From NCBI GenBank assembly GCA_965228415.1, contig OZ245814.1:5518001-5582000 (forward strand): DNA of 64,000 bases, written 5' to 3'. Source of the DNA: Agaribacillus sp965228415. Its GTDB lineage: Bacteria; Bacteroidota; Bacteroidia; Cytophagales; Cyclobacteriaceae. How positions within the stretch are numbered: position 1 is the stretch's first letter; each line of letters opens with the position of its first letter. Shown here one piece after another: positions 43,695 through 53,118 of this stretch. The notes under the pieces were generated by a model. It saw only the letters and a program-made list of their open reading frames with translations, had not been told where the DNA came from and searched no databases. Both the position numbers and the translations under genes were made by a program.

Positions 43695-46600
43695 ATGGAA
43701 AAGTTAAACAAAGAACACTTCATACTACCATTTGTCTTTTTTCTATTGGTAAATAATCAGATTTATTCTCAATGCCCTACCGTTTCAGTGGTAATCGATA
43801 ATATGGTATGCAAGAATCAAATTTTGAATATTCAGAATTCAACAAGCAATGCTACCAGTTACAATTGGGAGTTCTGTGCCCAGGATTTGAATCAGGTTCC
43901 TTCTGTGCAGGGGATTGGCAATTTGGTTGGGAGTAATCTGCCAAGAGGAATAGATATAATCGAAGACAATGGTTCTTGGTATGCCTTTGTCACAAGTCTG
44001 TCTAACAATTCGCTATTCAGAATTGATTTTGGCCCCAGTTTAAATAATTCTCAACCTACATTTGAAAATTTGGGAAATATTTCAGGCATACTTAATGGCC
44101 CTCAAACCATTAAAATGATTAAAGAGGGGCAAGATTGGTACGGTTTGATTCTCAATAATACTACGCTTGATATTGTAAGGATGGCTTTTGGCAGTAACAT
44201 CCAAAACACTCCGACGGCTGAGGTTGCAGTAAGCAGTATCGGGGGAGCAAACTCAAGCATTGATTTCGGAATTGCCAATGATAGCTTAATTGTCATTCTA
44301 ACTGAACGAAATACAAGCAATATTAATCATATTAACTTCGGCAGTAGTATAACCAATAATCCAAGCGGTCCGGATATAAAGCAAAGCGGTCCGATTTCGG
44401 GATTATCCGGAACTTTTGATATTGATCTTGTACAAGATTGTGATCAATGGTACGGCTTTGCAGTTGCCTATACCAATAAAAAAGTATATAAGCTGGCATT
44501 TGGAAACTCTTTGTTCGCCACGCCTACTTTAACCGAAGTTGGTGTTAGCGAATTCGGAACTGACAACCCAGGCCGAATAGTCGTTTTGGAGAACGGCTCC
44601 AATTACCACGCCATAATTACAACTTTATCCGGCAACCTGTACCGTGTTGATCTTGGAAATGATCTGAATAATGTAAATGATGTCTTCACAAACCTTGGTA
44701 ATTTCGGTACATTAGGAAGTAGTTTTAGTTTAGGGTTTCAAAAATTTTCAGGTGAATATATTGGAATTAGCCTTAACGCATCTTCCCGAAATATCAGCCA
44801 AATTACATTTCCATCTAACTGTGCCGCGAATTTTAAGTTATCGGATCAATTTGAACCAAAAGAGATATTTTACTCAGAAGCCGGCACCTACAATATAAAT
44901 TTCACAGCTACCGATATTGATGGAAATATTAGCCGGTTTTCCAAATCAATTACTGTTTTGGATGACTTTGCGCCTGATATTTCGTTTTCGAATGACAACT
45001 TTTGCATTAGTTCAACCAACAGTTTTTCAGCACAAAATAACACACCATCTCAAACCATTACGACCTGGACATGGGATTTTGGGGATGGATCGCCAACTGA
45101 AACAGGGCAAAATGCTACCCATCAGTATGCCACTGCCGGCACTTATGAAGTTATCTTGCAGGCCGAATCTGACAATACATGCGGCCAGGTGGCATTTCAG
45201 GAGATTACTATTTTTGATGAACCTGTTCCCAGTTTTACAGTGCCGGCAGGATTAAAGTGCTCTAACGAAGGCCTTTTATTTACTAATACAACTGCCGGTG
45301 ACTTTGGAGATATCATATCATGGACATGGGACTTTGGAGATGGCGGAAGCTCAACGGAAAAGGATCCAACTTATGCATTTGCCACAGCGGGAACCCACAA
45401 TGTTAAATTAACTGCCTCCATTCCAGGCTGCACCGCTGAAACAACGATTTCCGTAGATGTGTCGGAAGGCCCGGTGGTTGCCTATTCTTTTGATAATGAT
45501 TGCTTTAACAATAGTATAACATTCACTAACAACACTACCGGCGCTGACATTACCGGTTATACATGGGATTTTGGAGATGGGGCGACTTCTAATTTGGTCA
45601 ACCCTACCCATACTTTCGCCAGTGCCGGCGATTATACCATCATGCTCACCGTGGATAACACGCTTGGCTGTAGTGTAACCAATACACAAACCGTTACCGT
45701 TCATGCTTTACCAGAGGTAGCATTTATCAATGAATTGGCCTGTAGCAACGGTGGCACTCAATTTTTTGATCAAACTACGGTCGCAGGTGCTAATGTTACC
45801 GCCTGGGCGTGGGATTTTGGAGATGGCAATATTTCCACGGAAAAAGATCCGATCCATACCTATGAAGGTGATGGACCTTTCCTTGTAAGCCTGACAGCGA
45901 CTTCCAATTTTGGCTGCGTAGCTACTTTGGAAAAGACCGTGGATGTAATAGTTGGGCCAACGGTGGATTTTGATATCAACCAGGTTTGCCTGGGAGAGGC
46001 CACCCAATTCGAAGACTTATCGGAAACTTCGGATGGAACCGCCATTACTTCCTGGTTCTGGGAAATTGATGGCCAGGTATTTACCGAGCAAAATCCGGAA
46101 GCTACTTTTAGCGCCCCGGGCACCTATACAGCCAGCCTGACGGTCACTTCCGCTACATTTTGTACAGCGACGATTACAAAGGATGTGGTTATTAACCCGT
46201 TGCCGACTGCTGATTTCAGTGTAGAGAATGCATGCGTCAGGGATGAGGTGCGATTTAGTGATGAAAGCATTGTCACCGGAGACGATATTGCGGAATATAG
46301 CTGGGACTTCGATGGACTTGGTAGTGCCTCAGATGCCAATCCGGTTTTTACTTTTGATAATACGGGTAATTATAACATTGGTCTGACGATCACTACGGTA
46401 GCAGGCTGCATAAGTACGGTCAACAAGACAATAACGATTTTAGATAGCCCGGAAGCTGCCTTTACCACGGATGTTTCGCAAGGACCGCCACCGTTGACTG
46501 TAAACTTTCAGAATAATTCCGCTGGTGGGGATTCCTATGACTGGAACTTTGGCAATGGTGAAACCAGTTCGGTGGCGCATCCGATTGTTACTTTTACAGA

Positions 46601-47264
46601 TTTAGGCGTTTTTGAGACACGCCTGGTTGTATCTACAGCTGCCGGCTGCAGGGATACGGTGACGCAAACCATCAATGTTGTAGAGCCCCTTATGGACCTG
46701 GCATTAGAAGGTATGACTACCCTGACACAAGATGGAGAGACACAGGTATCGCTGGATATCAGAAATAATGGCACCTTGTTTGTTGATAAAATACAGGTGA
46801 AGTTGCAGATTGGTCCCGAGGCAACGGTGAACCAAACCATAACCCAAACCGTTGCTCCCGGTCAGCTGATGGTGTACCCCTTAAACGTTAGCGTTACCAA
46901 CCGTGCATCAACCCCCTATCTTTGTGCTACTTTAACCCCGTTAGAAACGCCTTTTGCCGATCACGATCAGGCCAACAATACCTTCTGTATCAACCTGGAA
47001 GAAAAAGCCAGTATCATCAAGCCGTTTCCCAATCCTTCAGATCATCTGGTAACGGTGGGTGTCATTTTGCAGGAAAGCCAGAAAGTCATTATTACCATGC
47101 ACAATGCCGTCGGACAGCCGGTGATAGAAAAAGAATTCCCCAATGCACCGGAAGGATTAAATCAATTCCAGTTGGATGTGAGCGGTGTTAGCGATGGCCT
47201 TTATTGGTTAAAATTACAGTACGGCGGTTCTGAGGATGTTTTTAGGATGTTTGTGGATAAGTGA
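43695..47264 (+). CDS. Large PKD-repeat surface protein with T9SS C-terminal domain
   Basis: About 1190 aa from the ATG at 43695 (MEKLNKEHFILPFV); a GTG two codons earlier is less likely. A signal peptide ends near IYSQ. Residues about 60-370 hold six or so roughly 60-residue repeats with WYxF...FG-S-L-N-PT, suggesting a beta propeller. Residues about 415-995 hold seven PKD domains, recognised by WDFGDG and its variants (WTWDFGDG, WAWDFGDG, YSWDFDG, YDWNFGNG). After a CARDB-like domain (LALEGMTTLTQDGETQVSLDI) comes a type A T9SS sorting domain (FPNPSDHLVTV, GQPVIEKEF, GLYWLKLQYGG, FVDK). It should be secreted and attached to the outer surface, perhaps as an adhesin or glycan-binding scaffold. 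Confidence 0.85.
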   Translation: MEKLNKEHFILPFVFFLLVNNQIYSQCPTVSVVIDNMVCKNQILNIQNSTSNATSYNWEFCAQDLNQVPSVQGIGNLVGSNLPRGIDIIEDNGSWYAFVTSLSNNSLFRIDFGPSLNNSQPTFENLGNISGILNGPQTIKMIKEGQDWYGLILNNTTLDIVRMAFGSNIQNTPTAEVAVSSIGGANSSIDFGIANDSLIVILTERNTSNINHINFGSSITNNPSGPDIKQSGPISGLSGTFDIDLVQDCDQWYGFAVAYTNKKVYKLAFGNSLFATPTLTEVGVSEFGTDNPGRIVVLENGSNYHAIITTLSGNLYRVDLGNDLNNVNDVFTNLGNFGTLGSSFSLGFQKFSGEYIGISLNASSRNISQITFPSNCAANFKLSDQFEPKEIFYSEAGTYNINFTATDIDGNISRFSKSITVLDDFAPDISFSNDNFCISSTNSFSAQNNTPSQTITTWTWDFGDGSPTETGQNATHQYATAGTYEVILQAESDNTCGQVAFQEITIFDEPVPSFTVPAGLKCSNEGLLFTNTTAGDFGDIISWTWDFGDGGSSTEKDPTYAFATAGTHNVKLTASIPGCTAETTISVDVSEGPVVAYSFDNDCFNNSITFTNNTTGADITGYTWDFGDGATSNLVNPTHTFASAGDYTIMLTVDNTLGCSVTNTQTVTVHALPEVAFINELACSNGGTQFFDQTTVAGANVTAWAWDFGDGNISTEKDPIHTYEGDGPFLVSLTATSNFGCVATLEKTVDVIVGPTVDFDINQVCLGEATQFEDLSETSDGTAITSWFWEIDGQVFTEQNPEATFSAPGTYTASLTVTSATFCTATITKDVVINPLPTADFSVENACVRDEVRFSDESIVTGDDIAEYSWDFDGLGSASDANPVFTFDNTGNYNIGLTITTVAGCISTVNKTITILDSPEAAFTTDVSQGPPPLTVNFQNNSAGGDSYDWNFGNGETSSVAHPIVTFTDLGVFETRLVVSTAAGCRDTVTQTINVVEPLMDLALEGMTTLTQDGETQVSLDIRNNGTLFVDKIQVKLQIGPEATVNQTITQTVAPGQLMVYPLNVSVTNRASTPYLCATLTPLETPFADHDQANNTFCINLEEKASIIKPFPNPSDHLVTVGVILQESQKVIITMHNAVGQPVIEKEFPNAPEGLNQFQLDVSGVSDGLYWLKLQYGGSEDVFRMFVDK

Positions 47265-47676
47265 TGTAATCGATAGTATCCTAAAAATGTTTTTGAAATG
47301 TGGAATATATTAATTATCGCTTGAAAAGCGATCATCTTAGTGTAGGGAATAGCCATTTTGAGACGATTATAATTGGTGGCTGGCATTCCTGCCGGACTTC
47401 TGGTTTAGTTTTCTCAACTTGACTGTTATTTAAATAACCCGGATCACAGATCCTGCATATCCGGCTTAAAAAATAAAAGGGCGTTTTTGTTCATAAAATC
47501 ATAAACAGGTATTTCTAATGTAAAGTGGTGCGGGTTTAGGTTGTGCTACTCTTTTATTTGCGCATGGACCAAACAGCCCAACCACTTAATATCCGAAGGT
47601 CCAATGAGGAAAGCCAGCAGGCCTCATCACGCACATATGTCCAAATTAGCCTGCTGGAATACAACAACCGAAAGAC
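47265..47676. other. Convergent intergenic region rich in inverted repeats
   Basis: No gene is supported. A 7-bp hairpin, ATCGCTT/AAGCGAT, at 47316-47332 is close to the PKD gene stop. Further right are nested arms: TGGACC (47565-47570) with GGTCCA (47598-47603), TGAGG (47605-47609) with CCTCA (47622-47626), and CCAGCAGGC (47614-47622) with GCCTGCTGG (47649-47657). The last two cannot form together because they share bases. The density suggests a transcription terminator on both strands or a structured RNA. Confidence 0.5.
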
Positions 47677-49491
47677 CTAATTTAAACGCTCTATGTAGGC
47701 TTTTATCAGTTCTAATCCCTCTTCATCAACCACTGTGGTGCCGATGATCGGCATGAATCTGTTAGCCATAAAAATTTCTATGATTTCTCCTTTCGATTTA
47801 ATCCCAGTTTCCACCAGCTGTGTATCAAAATCTAATCTTATATCAAGAGATTGCATTAGACCACCATCGGTATGGCAATGAGCACAATTGACTTCAAAAT
47901 AGGCCCTGGCGCGATTCTCAACTGATTCGTTAGGATCTGTCAAGTTGGGTAATATACTGATCTCGTCAGGATGAAAAATACCGCTGAGCCATTGCCTGTC
48001 AATCAGGGATTGCAATTGGTTCCTTCCATTGGCTACTAAATTCATGTTCCTCAATTTTGGTCCAATAGGTGTTGCGTTTGAGTTTGTTTGATGGCACGTG
48101 AAGCAATCATCCTTGGAAGGCACTACATAACCTATGTTGATGTTATTTCCATCACTATCAATAAAGCTTACGTCAGTGTTTGAACGCTCCTCCGTTAAAA
48201 AAGCTTCCGTTTGTGCATTATTCCAAAGGTAGTTTCCGGTGACCCATTCTCCATTTTGTTTGACTAGTACCCTTGTCTCAATAATTTTTCTGCCTAGGGA
48301 TGGATTCCTGTTATCGAAATTATAATAGAAGGTTTTGGAAATAATCGTATTATCCGGAAAGTGGGGTAGCTTATCGCCATTGCTGATCATTTGTTCTCCT
48401 GCGGGTATTGCGATTATCCGTTGCTTTTTGGCGTGATCGGTAAACAAGGCAGTGTTTAATTCATATTGAAAAACAGCTGGACTTGGGGTCAGATCACCCA
48501 GGTTTTCATTCTCGTACAAATTCAATTCAGACAATTTTTCCGGAAGTTCGGAAAACGCGGAAGGGCCCGGTTGACATTGTGGATCCAATCCCTGATCATG
48601 GATTTCCCAACCTTTGCTCAACAAAAGGGCTTTGGCTGCCTGGGCTTCCGGATTGCAGATAGTAACTGGTATTAAGCCAAGGTTGATGTCATTGGGCAGG
48701 TTTAGGGTAGGATCGCTTTCATGGGCTGCAAACCGGATTAACGCTTTTTCATAGTTTTCCTGGGTTAATCCGGATTCTGCAAATATGTTTGTTTGAGAAC
48801 CGGAGAAATTTTTCCACTTACTGATATCCCAGTTACTAAAGTCAGGATTGGCTTCATCTGTATTTCTAAACATACTTTGACACTGTTCCACATTTCTAGT
48901 GTCCCAATTACTAACATCGGGATTTGCCAGGCTGGCGCCTCTGAACATTCCAAACATGCTGGTCACCTTAGAAAAGTCTGGGATGTCTGTAGCGCGAACC
49001 TGGAGATTGGAACATCCTGCAAATGCGAGCTGCGTGGAGTGCCATTCGTTCTTACCCCATTGGTCTATGGAGATTATCTTTTCGGCCTCCTCTTTAGGTA
49101 ACTTACCGAACCTTATAGCCGGAAAAGTTCCGGTAATTTGGATGGTGTGATTACCACCTGTTTCAAAGGTATGGGTAATATCACCGGTGATGCCCGTTTC
49201 GTCATTTGTTCCATCATTATTCCAATCTACACTGTAGTTGTAAGTTAAGCCCGGATCGGTAGGGATAGTGATCGTTTGACCGGACCAGGTGGTAATAAAT
49301 CCCGGGTAACTGAACGTCAACGAGCTGGTGGATTCCGTAGTATATGAGGTATTTATGTCTGTGACATCGAGATCTATTAGCTCATCCTGCCGGCAATCGA
49401 TGATGGAGTAAATCAATAAAGCCGGATTAAGAAGGATCACAAATCTATTCAGGTTAATCTTGTTGAAATGTCTTGAATAATTAATCGTCAT
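47677..49491 (-). CDS. DUF285 surface protein fused to a diheme cytochrome c module
   Basis: A 604-aa protein. A hydrophobic N-terminus (FVILLNPALLIYSIIDC) gives export, with no clean lipobox. Residues about 50-255 are a bacterial surface BspA/DUF285 region (SMFRNTDEANPDFSNWDISKWKNFS, FSKVTSMFGMFRGASLANPDVSNWD). After a linker, residues about 312-600 look like the SO2930-type cytochrome module: LPEKLSELNLYENENLGDLTPS, CFTCH at 463-467, CAHCH at 536-540 and a possible axial Met near 580. Both heme-binding motifs are intact. Combining a BspA repeat domain with heme modules is unusual. It may be a periplasmic or surface electron-transfer protein. Confidence 0.75.
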   Translation of the reverse strand: MTINYSRHFNKINLNRFVILLNPALLIYSIIDCRQDELIDLDVTDINTSYTTESTSSLTFSYPGFITTWSGQTITIPTDPGLTYNYSVDWNNDGTNDETGITGDITHTFETGGNHTIQITGTFPAIRFGKLPKEEAEKIISIDQWGKNEWHSTQLAFAGCSNLQVRATDIPDFSKVTSMFGMFRGASLANPDVSNWDTRNVEQCQSMFRNTDEANPDFSNWDISKWKNFSGSQTNIFAESGLTQENYEKALIRFAAHESDPTLNLPNDINLGLIPVTICNPEAQAAKALLLSKGWEIHDQGLDPQCQPGPSAFSELPEKLSELNLYENENLGDLTPSPAVFQYELNTALFTDHAKKQRIIAIPAGEQMISNGDKLPHFPDNTIISKTFYYNFDNRNPSLGRKIIETRVLVKQNGEWVTGNYLWNNAQTEAFLTEERSNTDVSFIDSDGNNINIGYVVPSKDDCFTCHQTNSNATPIGPKLRNMNLVANGRNQLQSLIDRQWLSGIFHPDEISILPNLTDPNESVENRARAYFEVNCAHCHTDGGLMQSLDIRLDFDTQLVETGIKSKGEIIEIFMANRFMPIIGTTVVDEEGLELIKAYIERLN

Positions 49492-49677
49492 AGAGATTAA
49501 AGGTTTAAAGAATTAATAGATCGCTAAAAATGCCTCAGCGTTTTAATTACATAATGAGTTGATATAATCGATCTTTGTAATTAGCGCTTAATCAACCCTG
49601 TGAGAGACTTTTTTTGGCACAAAATTAATTGAAGCAGCAAGGTGTGATTAAAACAAAACCGGTGAATCTGTTAACAT

Positions 49678-49727
49678 TTCCGACAGTGATGCATCGTAAT
49701 TCCGACAGGACTATTACATTTCCGACA
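49678..49727. repeat. Three direct repeats TTCCGACA, about 20 bases apart
   Basis: TTCCGACA occurs at 49678-49685, 49700-49707 and 49720-49727, giving steps of 22 and 20 bases, close to two helical turns. The outer two share the longer core ACATTTCCGACA. They lie between the AraC-type gene and the DUF285 gene. They could be regulator sites or the end of a lost IS21-like element, whose ends often carry such repeated motifs. Confidence 0.6.
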
Positions 49728-49765
49728 TGGGATAATTCATCATTGAGCCAGCCCGTAATCGCCTG

Positions 49766-51436
49766 TTACCCTTTACTTTGTAGAAATTCGGTAGGGCTTA
49801 GGCCAAACTCTTTTTTGAAGCACTTGGAGAAATAGGACGGGCTGGTAAAACCAATATCGAAGGCGATTTCGGTAATATTACGTTCCTGGCGTATCAGGAG
49901 TTCTTTGGCACGGTGAAGGCGAACTGAAGAGATCAACTGGATAGGCGATTTGTTGGTGATGGCCTTGAGCTTGCGCTGTAACTGCCGCTCGCTGACCCCC
50001 ACTACCCGGCAGAGCATTTCGACTCCGAAATTTTCATTACTAAGATGGAGATCAATGACTTGCAGTACATTTTCCAGGAAGGAATCATTTTGTGGGAATT
50101 GTTTCAGGGGAGTACCAAGAATCGGATCCTCTAACTCGGTTTGATCTGTCACCCAATACAGGGAAATAGGTTCTCCGAACCTGAATTCCAGAATATCCCG
50201 GTATGTATGAAAACTCAATCCCGAGCCCGATAACAGACTCTTCACAGTGTGGGTCAACAATATCCTATCGGGTTTGGCTTGTTGAAGGATCAGCCCCCCC
50301 AACTTCTCGGTTTCGCCACGGATGATATCGGCGTCATCTACGGTAATTTCCTGAATATGGATTCCAATGGCAAGCCGGGCATTCCGGCATTTAATGGCAT
50401 CCACTAGTTCCATACTGCAATGCACGGCCTTGCTGGGACCTTCGAAGGTGGCAATAAAGGTATGCGTACAGTAATGCACGATTTTACCCCGGTACTGCTG
50501 CACATATTGACCGATAAAGTGCCTAAGACCGGAATAGCGGCTTTCTGAAGCGCTAATGCGTGCAGAAACGATGGTAAAGAGCCGGGCTTCATAATTGCTT
50601 ACCGGCTTTATATCAGCAATAAAAACACGCATCTCCTGCAGAATCTCTTCTGTATTACCCACCCAGAACAGGTGATCTTTACCCTCGAACTCCACAAATT
50701 TCGCGCCCTTGATGCGCTTGGCGATGAAGTGTCCCTCCTCGATTTTTACATCGATGTCGTGAGTACGCTGCATCATCAAGGTGGGCACGTTGATTGAACC
50801 CAATACGCCAATGATATCTACCTCGGTATTCATTTTGGTGAGCGCCATGGCGGCACTTGGGCTGGCTCCCGAGCGGAAATAATTCTCCAGCCAGTCCATG
50901 AATACAGGGTCATCGACCTTTGAAGGGGCAAGTGATTCCAGGTATACGTCTCCGGTACCCCAGCTATGCTCAATCATATCGTACACCTCCTGCCGCTCCT
51001 CGTCGGCAGGTGCCCAGGGGTAATCGGGAGACCACCGACGTTTGGCGAATATGCCAAAGGTGATTAGTGAAAGCGTGCGGTTAGGGTAGGTAGCGGCGAA
51101 AAGGGCAGATACCGATCCGCCTTCGGAATGCCCGAAAAGCACGGCTTTCTCCGAGCCTACCGCATCCATCACAGCTCTGATGTCGTCCATGCGTTCTTCC
51201 AGCGTAGAAAGCTCCACCACCCGGTCGGAAAGCCCGGTGCCTCGCTTATCGAAAAGGATGACCCGCACGATCTTGCCTAGCTCCTGAAGGAAATGCACTA
51301 GTTCGGGGCAAGACCACATCCAATCAATATTGGACACCCAACCTGGTATATATACCAAGTCGATGGGACCTGAACCAAAAACCTGGTAGGCGATATTGAT
51401 AGATCCGCTTTTGGTGTACTGGGTTGCAGGTTTCAT
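49766..51436 (-). CDS. Alpha/beta hydrolase + degenerate cyclase + AraC HTH protein
   Basis: A 556-aa three-domain protein. Residues 1-275 are an alpha/beta hydrolase: FDKRGTGLS, nucleophile Ser104 in FGHSEGG, likely acid Asp227 in THDIDV and His255 in KDHLFW. Residues about 283-425 match a class III nucleotide cyclase fold, but LFTDIVGSTE-type metal-binding Asp residues are absent (LFTIVSARIS), the GDG-type loop reads CTHTF, and the later ATFEGPSKAV is still recognisable; it is probably inactive. Residues about 455-556 are an AraC/XylS DNA-binding domain (VSERQLQRKLKAITNKSPIQLI and FTSPSYFSKCFKKEFGLSP). The protein probably senses or processes an ester or acyl compound and regulates transcription. 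Confidence 0.8.
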   Translation of the reverse strand: MKPATQYTKSGSINIAYQVFGSGPIDLVYIPGWVSNIDWMWSCPELVHFLQELGKIVRVILFDKRGTGLSDRVVELSTLEERMDDIRAVMDAVGSEKAVLFGHSEGGSVSALFAATYPNRTLSLITFGIFAKRRWSPDYPWAPADEERQEVYDMIEHSWGTGDVYLESLAPSKVDDPVFMDWLENYFRSGASPSAAMALTKMNTEVDIIGVLGSINVPTLMMQRTHDIDVKIEEGHFIAKRIKGAKFVEFEGKDHLFWVGNTEEILQEMRVFIADIKPVSNYEARLFTIVSARISASESRYSGLRHFIGQYVQQYRGKIVHYCTHTFIATFEGPSKAVHCSMELVDAIKCRNARLAIGIHIQEITVDDADIIRGETEKLGGLILQQAKPDRILLTHTVKSLLSGSGLSFHTYRDILEFRFGEPISLYWVTDQTELEDPILGTPLKQFPQNDSFLENVLQVIDLHLSNENFGVEMLCRVVGVSERQLQRKLKAITNKSPIQLISSVRLHRAKELLIRQERNITEIAFDIGFTSPSYFSKCFKKEFGLSPTEFLQSKG

Positions 51437-51447
51437 ATTGTGAATTC

Positions 51448-51455
51448 CAAAGTTA
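51448..51455 (-). promoter_or_regulatory. -7 promoter box almost abutting the hydrolase-AraC start
   Basis: The minus strand reads TAACTTTG, a perfect -7 box, 12 bases before the ATG at 51436, so the leader would be only about 5-8 bases. No clear -33 box. Confidence 0.4.
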
Positions 51456-51535
51456 ATCTAACGAAATGTCGATTGGGAAGTTGTCGTGCCTGCAGAATAA
51501 ACGCAGCCAACCGTTACATAAAAAATCACAACCCC

Positions 51536-51592
51536 TCTGGGTGTAGTTTAAACTCTTTAGTCTGACGGTCATAAAATAATTCTACACCCAGA
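51536..51592. repeat. 11-bp inverted repeat with a 35-base spacer
   Basis: TCTGGGTGTAG (51536-51546) and CTACACCCAGA (51582-51592) are exact reverse complements. A T-run follows on the plus strand at about 51596-51602. It lies in the divergent gap between the AraC-type gene and the GT-C-like gene. It could be a regulator site, hairpin or fossil element. Confidence 0.5.
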
Positions 51593-51765
51593 TAAGTTTT
51601 TTTGCCGATGGCAGGAGCGCACTATCGTTACCTGAACGAGGAATATCGGCAATAAACTCTTGCTTCATTTGACCTATTTATCCTGCACTTTCTAAAGCCA
51701 TTGTTGTATCACCTTATAGACGACTTTTTTCTTTCGCCGGAAAAAACTAAGATTGTGTATTGTCA

Positions 51766-53013
51766 ATGAAAACACGGCTTATTTTAAAGAACGGATTATC
51801 TCTCAATATACCTGAATACAGCTGGCCCGTACTGACTAATTTAATATGGTTAGGCATTTATGCGCTGGTTGTAAAATGGTTTGGTATACCTACCGCAGAG
51901 AGGGTTTTTTCTTCGATGGATTCCCAAAGTTATTTAGCGGTGGGTAACTACTTTTTTGGAGGAGATCCTACAAATGCCACTTTGTACAGGCCCTTTTTAT
52001 ATCCGGTTTTGTTAAAGTTTATGTTACTTTTCGGAGGGGTACCGGCGCTGTGGGTTTTTCAGGCAGTACTTTGGTTGATATCCTTAAATCTGTTGTTTTA
52101 TACCTGTAAAAAACTATTTAAGCATTCATTTTGGCCGACAGCAATTTCAGTAATTTTTTCCCTGAATATAACCTTTATAGTACTTACAATGCATGCCCTG
52201 ACGGAAGTTCTGGTAGCATTCGGATTATCCGTTTATATCTTTTTTGTAGCGAGGAATTGTAATCAGGGGCTTAGTAAGCGGTTCGTATTAGGGTCTTTAA
52301 TGATTTTCAGTTTTTTGACGGTAGTAAAGCCGGTATATTATTTGGTTGTTATAGTTTTTTTGGTCGTAATTATCTTTAAATGGAAAATCTGGCAGGGCGC
52401 CTTCTTACCCCGGGTGCTGGTCGCTTTGGCACCTATTTTTTTTCAGGTGGCAATTGTCTTTTTTGTGCATGGCCAATTGGCTATTTCTAAAATTGGTTCC
52501 GCTACCTTTAAAACAAATTTTGTAGCTAGCGGGTATGGCTTAATGCATAATCTGAAACTACATGAAGCGCAAAAAGAGATCCGAAATCTCTCCAATGCTG
52601 GAATCTACAGGCTATTGTCCGAAAACAAAAGTCACTTCACACTGTCTTATTTCAGAAACCTGGAGGCACACTGGAACGGCCATCCATCTTATGTCAACAA
52701 GCCACAAAATAAGGCGGCCTTGAGTATTTTTATGGCCAGATACAATCGTATACTTTTTTGGTCCCACTTGTTTTTCCTGCCATTGCTGATATTTCGTGTT
52801 TTATCAAGCCGCAATTCGGAAAATTTACTACTAATACTCCTTGGCCTTCCATGGCTTTTAATTGCATTAACCAGTGGCATTTCTGTCAATCAGGGGGATC
52901 GCCTGGTTTTACCAGGTTTGCTCCTGTGCTTTGCGCTTTATCCCCTACTTATTCGTAGTTTCCTGCAAATGCTAAAGATTCGCAAAACCATATTTAAGGC
53001 CAACACTTCCTGA
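51766..53013 (+). CDS. Polytopic membrane protein, GT-C-like
   Basis: A 415-aa protein with about ten transmembrane helices; ATG at 51766 (MKTRLILKNGLSL). An upstream TTG two codons earlier is possible. The loop FSSMDSQSYLAVGNYFFGGDPTNATLYRPFLYPVLLKF carries an acidic dyad-like region and RPFLYP, resembling GT-C glycosyltransferases of the ArnT/PMT type. MHALTEVLVAFGLSVYIFF is another conserved-looking loop. No C-terminal soluble domain. It may act on polyprenyl-phosphate sugars, but it lies 8 kb from the glycan locus. Confidence 0.65.
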   Translation: MKTRLILKNGLSLNIPEYSWPVLTNLIWLGIYALVVKWFGIPTAERVFSSMDSQSYLAVGNYFFGGDPTNATLYRPFLYPVLLKFMLLFGGVPALWVFQAVLWLISLNLLFYTCKKLFKHSFWPTAISVIFSLNITFIVLTMHALTEVLVAFGLSVYIFFVARNCNQGLSKRFVLGSLMIFSFLTVVKPVYYLVVIVFLVVIIFKWKIWQGAFLPRVLVALAPIFFQVAIVFFVHGQLAISKIGSATFKTNFVASGYGLMHNLKLHEAQKEIRNLSNAGIYRLLSENKSHFTLSYFRNLEAHWNGHPSYVNKPQNKAALSIFMARYNRILFWSHLFFLPLLIFRVLSSRNSENLLLILLGLPWLLIALTSGISVNQGDRLVLPGLLLCFALYPLLIRSFLQMLKIRKTIFKANTS

Positions 53014-53118
53014 TACCAATACCATGCGCCATATTTTTAGTTCCCAAGCACAATCATTCAGATAAACCATACTAAAACAAATCAAACCCACCCCCTAATC
53101 ACACTCACACTCAAATTC

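Noticed and set aside
45408..46123. Long minus-strand frames across the PKD gene
   Set aside because: They mirror the repetitive PKD coding sequence and have no signals of their own.
47541..47747. 68-codon plus-strand frame in the convergent gap
   Set aside because: It runs across inverted repeats and into the antisense of the cytochrome fusion gene; no domain or promoter.
49766..51436. Active adenylate cyclase in the AraC-type protein
   Set aside because: The metal-binding aspartates and GDG-type loop of class III cyclases are not present.
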